From an uncultured Acidobacteriaceae bacterium (GTDB taxonomy: Bacteria > Acidobacteriota > Terriglobia > Terriglobales > Acidobacteriaceae): 32,939 nucleotides of DNA. The stretch spans positions 1-32,939 of the forward strand of contig CAIKND010000208.1 of assembly GCA_903828675.1 (NCBI GenBank). Reading direction: 5' to 3'. The notes below the pieces were generated by a model. That model was given only the letters and a program-made list of their open reading frames with translations. It was not told where the DNA came from and ran no database searches. The stretch's first letter is position 1; every line of letters begins with the position of its first letter. Positions 16,499 through 22,688 of this stretch are shown in pieces. The translations under genes were made by a program, and so were the position numbers.

Positions 16499-17440
16499 TC
16501 AGATTCCAGCAGCACGGTACCAAGCAACTGTCCGGCGCAGGCCCTCCTGAAGATCGATCGTGGGCTGGTAGCCTATCAGCTCCCGCGCAAGACAGATGTC
16601 GGCCAGCGAATGGCGAATATCGCCCGAACGGGGCGGAGCATATTCGGGCGTACCTTTGTATCCGGTGAGGCTCGAGAGTGTCTCGAAGATCTCATTCAAA
16701 GTCACCCGGCCTCCCGTGGCTAAGTTCATTACCTGACCGGCAATCTTATCCGCCGGCGCCGAGGCCGCGAGAAGATTGGCCAGGACCACATCTTCAATAT
16801 AGGTGAAATCGCGACTCTGCTCTCCGTCGCCGAAGATGGTGATCTGCTCGCCAGCAAGCATTTTGCGGCAGAAGATTGCCATCACGCCAGAGTAATGCGA
16901 AGTTGGATCTTGATAGGGACCGAACACATTGAAATAACGCAGAACCACCGTTTCCAAACCGTAGATCCGCGCATAAACGCGCATGTAATTTTCGCCCGCA
17001 AGCTTTGCCGAGGCGTAGGGACTGATCGGGTTGGGAAGCATGGCCTCGTGCTTGGGAAGGGTCTCGGAATCACCATAAGCAGCCGAAGAACCCGCAAATA
17101 CTACGCGGCGCACACCTGTCTCGCGTGCAGCTTCGAGCAGGTTCAGCGTGGCATCCACGCAAATAGCGTTTGCGGTAATGGGGTCAGCTACCGATTGCGG
17201 GACAGAAACCAGGGCAGCCTCGTGAAAGATAGTATCCACGCCCCGACAGACGCTAGCGCATGTTGCATACTTCCTCAAATCTCCTTCCCGAAACTCCATC
17301 TCCTCCAATCCAATCAGGTTTTGACGTTTTCCGCTTAGGAAGTTGTCGATACCGCGTACCGAGTCCCCACGCGCGATGAGCGCGGCGGCAATCGATCGGC
17401 CGATAAATCCTGCGGCTCCTGTCACGAGATACTTCGCCAT
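16499..17440 (-). CDS. NAD-dependent nucleotide-sugar epimerase/dehydratase (extended SDR)
   Basis: The 313-residue protein starts AKYLVTGAAGFIGRSIA, with the NAD-binding GxxGxxG at residues 8-14. The catalytic YxxxK is YASAK (Y142, K146), with the upstream serine in VVFAGSSAAYGDSE. Substrate-binding elements NVFGPYQDP and GEQSRDFTYIEDV follow. The make-up is of the GalE/WbpP UDP-hexose 4-epimerase group; the exact sugar is not assigned. It would supply a precursor for EPS. A strong GGGAGG site precedes the ATG. The gene is the first enzyme gene after the UpxY-like antiterminator, separated by a 382-base leader-like gap. Confidence 0.9.
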   Translation of the reverse strand: MAKYLVTGAAGFIGRSIAAALIARGDSVRGIDNFLSGKRQNLIGLEEMEFREGDLRKYATCASVCRGVDTIFHEAALVSVPQSVADPITANAICVDATLNLLEAARETGVRRVVFAGSSAAYGDSETLPKHEAMLPNPISPYASAKLAGENYMRVYARIYGLETVVLRYFNVFGPYQDPTSHYSGVMAIFCRKMLAGEQITIFGDGEQSRDFTYIEDVVLANLLAASAPADKIAGQVMNLATGGRVTLNEIFETLSSLTGYKGTPEYAPPRSGDIRHSLADICLARELIGYQPTIDLQEGLRRTVAWYRAAGI

Positions 17441-17822
17441 GAATCCCTCCCGGGGAATGTGTGCATATTTTCTGTCGGCGTTGATCCTTGGATGAAATCT
17501 CCAGCTTCGTCCAGTGCTTTACAAGCCTCATACAACCCAGATTGCTCCCGTCACGAAAGGGGCGAAAGGCTATTCCGGCTACACCCAGACTACAACTCAA
17601 GCCTGTTCCCAGCGGCACCAAGACCCGCAGAACTGTGGTTTGCCTTCCTGGCTCAATTGCCCCCTTGCAACCCTTCGGGGCTTACAGTTGGTGTTTTTAA
17701 CGCTCCCGTAGCTCGGTCAGACACTTCGCTATTCCAGTCAAAGAATTCAGCATATTCGGCAGCGATCCGCAGATCGAATACGCCGATGTCCACGAGTGGC
17801 ACTTGCCGGTGCTCGTGTCGTC
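17441..17822. other. 382-base gap between the antiterminator gene and the epimerase gene
   Basis: No supported gene. Just after the antiterminator stop lies an imperfect hairpin. A minus-strand frame of about 46 codons downstream of that stop looks open but has no ribosome binding site or recognisable content. The gap could be the untranslated leader of the EPS genes, where a NusG paralogue would load, but no known recruitment element could be identified. Confidence 0.4.
17791..17817 (-). promoter_or_regulatory. Imperfect RNA hairpin after the UpxY-like gene
   Basis: CACGAG (17791-17796) pairs with CTCGTG (17812-17817); inside, GGC and GCC can pair around an ACTT loop. It lies six bases beyond the antiterminator stop on the minus strand and is not followed by a T run, so it is not a standard intrinsic terminator. 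It could be a pausing or antitermination element, or chance. Confidence 0.3.
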
Positions 17823-18467
17823 TCACGACCGTACTGTCTGCAGGTTCCAGCCGTTTGATTCGCCTTTGGGGATAGGTTTGAGCCCGGCAACGGGCTTGTT
17901 CAGTATCTCGATATCCCGGAGCTCAACCTCAAGCGAAAAGCACTGGCTGACTGCAGCCAGGGCGATGACCACCTTGCACTGCTGCCGCAAATCGGTGACA
18001 ACCCCCTCCACACCCTCGAAGACACCACTTCGAATCCGCACAAATGTTCCAATCGGCACGCTCGATTGAGGCCGCAGAGAGCAACCAGTGTCGAGACCCT
18101 CTCGAATTCTCTCGAGTTCGGCATGACTCACCAAGCACCTGTCATCATCGCCTAAAGAGCGCACTACGCCGGGCGTGCTGATGACCACGATTCTCGATTC
18201 CGGCGAGTATCGTGTAAACACATATCCAGGAAAGAGCGGCCGATCCGTGATAACGCTTCGATCTGTCCACTTAACCCGTTCCCGATAGAGCGGCAAGTAG
18301 TGCTCCACGCCACGCACTGAAAGAGATTTTGCAACGCGCATTTCGAAGTTTGATCGAACATGGAGAACCTGCCACGGACTCTGTCCTGTGGCACGATTCT
18401 GGTCTGGGGTAGACCTCACTTGCGGGGACTGAGTCCCTCTTGCTGTGTCGTCACTCTGGGGGGGCAT
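17823..18467 (-). CDS. UpxY/LoaP-like specialised NusG transcription antiterminator
   Basis: The 214-residue protein has a polar N-terminal extension of about 30 residues, then a NusG N-terminal domain starting WQVLHVRSNFEMRVAKSL, with HYLPLYRERVKWTDR and RPLFPGYVFTRY, the family's 'plFPgYvF' core. A KOW domain follows (PIGTFVRIRSGVFEGVEGVV). Length, linker and genome position match the NusG paralogues that prevent early termination across long surface polysaccharide operons. It sits at the head of the minus-strand EPS genes, so it probably acts on them. The ATG has no strong ribosome binding site and a later start within the polar extension is possible. Confidence 0.88.
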   Translation of the reverse strand: MPPQSDDTARGTQSPQVRSTPDQNRATGQSPWQVLHVRSNFEMRVAKSLSVRGVEHYLPLYRERVKWTDRSVITDRPLFPGYVFTRYSPESRIVVISTPGVVRSLGDDDRCLVSHAELERIREGLDTGCSLRPQSSVPIGTFVRIRSGVFEGVEGVVTDLRQQCKVVIALAAVSQCFSLEVELRDIEILNKPVAGLKPIPKGESNGWNLQTVRS

Positions 18468-18780
18468 TGTGAACTCGCAGTCATGGGGTACAGAGAGATC
18501 ATTTTAGCGGGAATGACCATGCCCCCGCAATCCGTCCCTACAGCAGAGCGACTAAACTGCGAAGGAAGAATGGTTTGCGGGGAAAAATCGTTCCGGATCT
18601 GGGCTCGTTGGTCAACGGAGCATGCATACAGGCATTGCCAAGGAAGTTCGTCCCTTCCATGTAACACGCCCGTCCGGGATGCCCGGTGTGCTCAGTAGCA
18701 CATTGGGCTTAGGATATGCGCCCACTCGTAAAGCACTCGGGCAGCATTTCCAACTCCTGCCTCAAACGGATGTACAGCGC
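18468..18780. other. 313-base gap upstream of the antiterminator gene
   Basis: No gene is supported. It contains two adjacent short perfect hairpins: CCGGG-ATG-CCCGG (18674-18686) and TGTGCT-CAGT-AGCACA (18687-18702). They lie about 210 bases upstream of the antiterminator start and 80 bases beyond the 3' end of the small gene at 18781, which ends toward it on the same strand. They may mark the end of that gene's transcript or a leader structure. Neither has a T run next to it. Confidence 0.4.
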
Positions 18781-19092
18781 TCAAGCATCCAGCATCTGCA
18801 TCCACAGTAGGCAACGCTCCCTCAGGGAAGGCAATTCGGGGCAGGCGAAGTAGATTTCCCGATTTTTGGCCATGAGGATTCGTACAGCCTGCAACTGGGC
18901 ATCGCGTTCGCTGAAGGTCCCATGATCGAGCACGAATTCCTCTGTTAGGTATTCAATGGCGTGGCCAAGGACTCTCAGAGCTCGGCCCGCCTGGGGCGAG
19001 ATGCTCCGCCTTCGCTGCGGTCGCTTTCCCTGCACCGCAATAGCCGGCACCACTCGTGTCTCACGCATTTCCATTGCAAAAGAAGCTGACAT
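18781..19092 (-). CDS. Small conserved-looking protein of unknown function
   Basis: The 103-residue protein starting at 19092 has a basic N-terminal third (GKRPQRRRSIS) and a helical body (AGRALRVLGHAIEYLTEEFV, then DAQLQAVRILMAKNREIYFAC, ending LRERCLLWMQMLDA). No domain is recognised. I chose the ATG at 19092 because GAGG lies about nine bases upstream; the frame extends back to 19203. It lies upstream of the antiterminator gene on the same strand and may be part of the same locus. Confidence 0.6.
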   Translation of the reverse strand: MSASFAMEMRETRVVPAIAVQGKRPQRRRSISPQAGRALRVLGHAIEYLTEEFVLDHGTFSERDAQLQAVRILMAKNREIYFACPELPSLRERCLLWMQMLDA

Positions 19093-19507
19093 GCGGTTCA
19101 TCCTCACATGCTTCTTCGGCGTTTGGAGCCGAAATAGCAGATGACCAAAGTTTGGCGTCCCGAAACGGAGCGCGGGCACAAATGGATGCCCAGAAAGGAA
19201 CACCTATTCCGTTCAGCAGTCTCTGCATCACGGGCGGCGTTGGAACGAATCCGGGAGAGAAAGCTGAGCATTCACCAGCGGATGGTGCGAGAGGCGCTCA
19301 GCAGTGTCGTACTCGGAGTGTGCAAGCTACTACAGTGGCTGTTGCGAAAGCTCGAGGGAGCGTCCGCTTTTCACCTTCTCCGACATCCCCTAACGGCGAG
19401 CTGATTGGTTCGTGCTCAAGGGGCTTCATTGCATTCCGGGCAGAGTCCGTCAAGGCCCAGCAATGCCACGAATAGAGAAGCATGCTTGCCCGATTGGGTT
19501 AAATTCA
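19093..19507. other. 415-base gap, nothing recognised
   Basis: Several short open frames occur on both strands here, but none has a convincing ribosome binding site, domain or composition. No RNA gene, repeat or insertion sequence was recognised. Confidence 0.4.
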
Positions 19508-19786
19508 TCACCATTCCATGTCGGAGAGGGTGAAACCGCGCCCGGCCAAGTCGGCTCGACGGAGATCGTACTTTGCTTGAGCTTCTTGTAGCGTTAGAAA
19601 ACGCTCCGACTCTTCCTCGTCCCAGACGGTTTCACCTGCTGCGTCGTCCCACCTGGTCCTGCCCTGATAAACGCAGTATCGCGGCTCCCAAAACGGATCG
19701 AACTCAAAGAGTTTCAGTTGATAGGACACTTGTTCCCCGAGCGGCCTATTCTCCAGGGCAGGATTGGATAGAACCTCTTCGATCAT
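19508..19786 (-). CDS. Small acidic hypothetical protein
   Basis: The 92-residue protein is acidic and aromatic (LKLFEFDPFWEPRYCVYQGRT, with WDEEESERFLTLQEAQAKYD later), has no signal peptide or membrane span and no recognised domain. Composition and codon use look like a real gene, and the frame is closed by a proper ATG. It stands alone between two gene-poor stretches. Function unknown. Confidence 0.55.
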   Translation of the reverse strand: MIEEVLSNPALENRPLGEQVSYQLKLFEFDPFWEPRYCVYQGRTRWDDAAGETVWDEEESERFLTLQEAQAKYDLRRADLAGRGFTLSDMEW

Positions 19787-19806
19787 CGCTTCGAAACCTC
19801 ACGCGC

Positions 19807-19833
19807 CGGTATATCCATCGCAACCCGGTTAGA
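19807..19833 (+). mobile_element. Possible RAYT (REP-associated tyrosine transposase) scrap
   Basis: The plus strand encodes RYIHRNPVR, the conserved core of Y1/IS200-like RAYT transposases (yiHrNPVraglv). The similarity stops after these nine residues and no catalytic tyrosine region or REP repeats are seen. It is either a small relic or chance. Confidence 0.3.
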
Positions 19834-20026
19834 ATACGCCGAATCGACTATAACGGGCATGTGTCAAGCTAGCCGGCTTCATAGGTATCGATTCCGGCGC
19901 GATCTCGAGAAGCAATCGAAATGCAAACAAATAGCGAAGACACGTGACGGGTAACACAATTAACGGGTCACTATAGGCACCTTTAGTAATGATTTTTGGA
20001 ATTTATCGTAAAGTTACTTTCATTTG

Positions 20027-20055
20027 TTGACATGGAACCGCCGATGCGATACACA
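20027..20055 (+). promoter_or_regulatory. Candidate sigma-70-type promoter for the HipA-like gene
   Basis: TTGACA (20027-20032) is a perfect -35 box. With a 17-base spacer it is followed by TACACA (20050-20055), a weak -10 box. It lies about 170 bases upstream of the HipA-like start in an AT-rich zone, on the same strand. The remaining gap 19787-20225 holds no gene. Confidence 0.4.
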
Positions 20056-20225
20056 TCAAGAAAGCAATCTGTGGAAAAGCGGGCCTTTTTATCTTCTTCG
20101 CTGTTTGACGGGGCTTTTGAGACATTGAGAATTTCTTAAGATTAGCTCCCGTTTATGGTTTCAAAATTGCACTTCTTGATTCTGAATTGGAACCCGATTC
20201 GCGCATTCCATCCACAGGGGCCATT

Positions 20226-21116
20226 ATGGCTAGTTTGATGCGGAATTTTGTATTTCTTACCCGCTGTATTCGTAATCTTCGTGGCGGCTCACAACCGATC
20301 CTGGCTGAAGCAAGCGACGGCAACGTTTACGTATGCAAGTTCTCCGATAACCTTCAGGGGCCCAATCTCCTTTTTAATGAAGCCGCTGGTACGGAGCTTT
20401 ACTTTGCCTTGGGTCTCCCGGTAGCGCCATGGAGACCACTATGGGTCTCTGAGGAGTTCGTAGATCGAAATCCTGCCTGCTGGGTACAGACACCTGAGGG
20501 CTCACATCGGCGGAATAGCAGCCTCTGCTTCGGTACGCGTTACCTCGGTAACAGCCGCCAAGCCCTATACGAAATTCTGCCCGGAAGTTATTTTCAGCGT
20601 ATCCAGAATGAAGCGGACTTTTGGCTGGCCTGGCTAATAGATGCCTGTGCGCACCATACCGATAACCGGCAGGCGCTGTTTCTGGAGCGGGAATCTCGCG
20701 AACTGGACGCTGTATTTATCGACTTTGGCTACATGTTTGGAGGCCCCTGCGGCCTTGAGGCGCCTCCATTCCGGGCTTCCCGGTACCGGGATGGGAGGAT
20801 CTATCGACAGCCGAAGGCGAACCTCCTAATGACAATTCGCCGGACAGCCGATAATCTGGACAACAGGAATCTCTGGCGCAAGCTCGCCACGATCCCGGAT
20901 GGCTGGAAGAGCCAATCGGCATCAGCAGCACTTTCAGCGTGTCTCAATCGGCTGGCAGACGCTGGGTATGTAAGAGAATGCTTGGATGTGATCGTTGAGT
21001 CCACGCACACATGTAGTCATGAAAGACTTGACCCCGGATATGCAAAATTCCCCCCATTATCGGTACTGCCTTCTGGTCTACAGACCAGGGAGCAGATCTA
21101 CGGAGTCGTCGCGTGA
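20226..21116 (+). CDS. HipA-like kinase-fold protein (HipA_2 type)
   Basis: The 296-residue protein begins FVFLTRCIRNLRGGSQPILAE then GNVYVCKFSDNLQGPNLLFNE, the glycine-rich ATP-loop and lysine strand of the HipA_2 group. AAGTELYFALGLPVAPWRPL follows. The catalytic region is WLIDACAHHTDNRQALFL (near residue 142, D..x.H.DN as in 'D.l....DR...N') and the metal site is VFIDFGYMFGG near 170. HipA kinases phosphorylate a tRNA synthetase or similar target in stress or toxin systems; substrate here is unknown. I chose the ATG at 20226 because GGGG precedes it; a TTG at 20187 would add 13 residues. The next gene overlaps its 3' end. Confidence 0.75.
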   Translation: MASLMRNFVFLTRCIRNLRGGSQPILAEASDGNVYVCKFSDNLQGPNLLFNEAAGTELYFALGLPVAPWRPLWVSEEFVDRNPACWVQTPEGSHRRNSSLCFGTRYLGNSRQALYEILPGSYFQRIQNEADFWLAWLIDACAHHTDNRQALFLERESRELDAVFIDFGYMFGGPCGLEAPPFRASRYRDGRIYRQPKANLLMTIRRTADNLDNRNLWRKLATIPDGWKSQSASAALSACLNRLADAGYVRECLDVIVESTHTCSHERLDPGYAKFPPLSVLPSGLQTREQIYGVVA

Positions 21117-21390
21117 CGAGTTCGGCATGGTTTTGCTCATCGAGAATGATGAAGGCATGAGCGTCAGGGTAGATCCCAATTGGCGGAATCACGTGGAACC
21201 CGCCGACTTGGATTTCCTCGAAGAGTTGATAGGGGATTTCGCGCTGCGCGCGAAATCCGACCCAGAGAGTCTCTTTGCGCAGGCACAGGCACTTGGCGTG
21301 GGACCCCTGGTGACGCAGACGGTAGGTGTGTTTTCGGCCGAGGATCAAGACATCTTTGATCTGATGCAGCGATCGGTCGTCCTCTTTTGA
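21040..21390 (+). CDS. Small partner of the HipA-like protein (DUF3037-like position)
   Basis: The 116-residue protein reads HYRYCLLVYRPGSRS then DEFGMVLLIENDEGMSVRVD and a helical C-terminal half (ADLDFLEELIGDFALRAKSD). HipA_2 genes are often followed by a DUF3037 gene, and the opening 'YrYcll.YrP' strand with 'GmvL' would fit that, but I am not certain of the family. The frame overlaps the HipA-like gene by 77 bases. A start at 21019 or 20995 is also possible since none has a clear ribosome binding site. Confidence 0.55.
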   Translation: MQNSPHYRYCLLVYRPGSRSTESSRDEFGMVLLIENDEGMSVRVDPNWRNHVEPADLDFLEELIGDFALRAKSDPESLFAQAQALGVGPLVTQTVGVFSAEDQDIFDLMQRSVVLF

Positions 21391-21563
21391 CATCCTCCCC
21401 TCCTTCGACCTATGGTCCCCATCCCATTACCTTGTCCAGCAAGCTGCCACAGATGGGCCAGAGTTAACTGCCCCAAGTGGGGGCTAAGATCACTTGCCAA
21501 ACTCACTGCATGCCTCGGCCAAAGGGCAAGGCGGGGCAGGCCGGGGTAGCCATCCGGCGCAGG

Positions 21564-22613
21564 CTACTTGATCATGTAGCGTGCCCCTCGGCCTTTGCCC
21601 GCTTGCACGAGGTAATGCTGCTCGGCGAGCTTTTTCAGATGGACTTTGATCGTGTTGCGGTTGGCGCCAATAGAGTCCTCAATTTCCTTGACGGCGATCT
21701 CGCCGCGCGTCTTGACCAACTCCAGTATCTGGCGGGAAAGCGCCGGCAGGGATGCGCGTAGCGCTTGCTCTTCCTTTATCTTCGCGGCAAGATTGTCCTT
21801 TTGCTTAGCCATGGCTTTCAGGAAGAACACTAGCCAGGACTCCCAATTCTGCTCATCCTTGCGGATGGTTTGCTGGGTGCGGCGCAGTGCCAGGTAATAG
21901 CTGTCCTTGTTGCGTTCGATGACGCTTTCCATCGAGCTATAGGGGACATAGCCGTAGCCGGCGCGCAATAGCAGCAACGTCGTCAGAGCGCGCGAGAGCC
22001 TGCCGTTGCCGTCCTTGAACGGATGGATTGCCAGAAGCACGACAATGAAGATTCCGATCAGGATCAGGGGATGTTGGGTTTCCTCCTCGACGGACCTGTT
22101 GAACCAGTCAACTACCCCTCTCATCCAGCCGGGCGTTTCAAATGGCGTCGCAGTCTCAAAGACCACGCCAATGCTCTTGCCATATGGTGCGAAGGCCTCA
22201 ACATGGTTGGGAACCTTTTTGTATTCGCCGCGATGGTCCTGATCCTTGGCGCTGTACTTGAGCAGTTCGCCATGTAGCTGCTTGATGTGGTTTTCGGTCA
22301 CGCCGATGGACTCATACCCGTCGAAGATCATGTCCATGGCGTCGGCATATCCCGCCACTTCCTGCTCATCGCGGCTGGCAAACGACACAGTCCGCAGGCC
22401 GGAGAGCAGCTTCTCCACCTCTGCGTCGCTGAGTTTGGCGCCCTCGATGCGCGTGGACGAGCCCACGCTCTCAACCGTGGCGCTCCGCCGTAGGCTCGTC
22501 AGCTTTTCCGGGGCGAGGGTCTCAATGGCCTTCCAGCGCCCCTTGAACTCGTCGATTTCGGCGATGAGTTTTAAGATCTCCGGGGTGATCGTGATGTTTT
22601 TGATATCTGGCAT
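21564..22613 (-). CDS. Fic-domain AMP-transferase, class II, with C-terminal winged helix
   Basis: The 349-residue protein carries the catalytic motif HPFKDGNGR at residues 197-205 (H197 base, D/N metal and phosphate loop) and the N-terminal inhibitory helix motif STRIEG (S53, E57, G58) of class II Fic proteins. The C-terminus (KEIEDSIGANRNTIKVHLKK and onward) is a winged helix-turn-helix DNA-binding domain. It would AMPylate a protein and may bind DNA, perhaps its own promoter. It lies 75 bases downstream of the truncated pglX on the same strand, preceded by four ACCCATT/AATGGGT repeats. Fic genes occur as accessory genes in defence islands; any BREX function is inference. Confidence 0.92.
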   Translation of the reverse strand: MPDIKNITITPEILKLIAEIDEFKGRWKAIETLAPEKLTSLRRSATVESVGSSTRIEGAKLSDAEVEKLLSGLRTVSFASRDEQEVAGYADAMDMIFDGYESIGVTENHIKQLHGELLKYSAKDQDHRGEYKKVPNHVEAFAPYGKSIGVVFETATPFETPGWMRGVVDWFNRSVEEETQHPLILIGIFIVVLLAIHPFKDGNGRLSRALTTLLLLRAGYGYVPYSSMESVIERNKDSYYLALRRTQQTIRKDEQNWESWLVFFLKAMAKQKDNLAAKIKEEQALRASLPALSRQILELVKTRGEIAVKEIEDSIGANRNTIKVHLKKLAEQHYLVQAGKGRGARYMIK

Positions 22614-22620
22614 AGGCGAT

Positions 22621-22687
22621 ACCCATTCTCACCCATTTTCACCCATTTCGCATTCGGACGCAAATGAAATATCCAAATACACCCATT
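22621..22687 (-). promoter_or_regulatory. Tandem AATGGGT repeats upstream of the Fic gene
   Basis: Four copies of ACCCATT (plus strand) start at 22621, 22631, 22641 and 22681: three at exact ten-base steps and one 40 bases on, so all face the same side of the helix. Read on the Fic strand they are AATGGGT followed mostly by GA. They fill the 75-base gap between pglX and the Fic start and are a likely operator, possibly for the Fic protein's winged helix. Confidence 0.65.
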
Positions 22688-22688
22688 A

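Noticed and set aside
17680..17822. Small minus-strand gene after the antiterminator
   Set aside because: Open for about 46 codons but with no ribosome binding site, no homology I recognise and a start only at GTG.
21471..21486. GCCCC...GGGGC hairpin as a terminator between the small partner gene and the Fic gene
   Set aside because: Stem is only five pairs and no T run follows on either strand.
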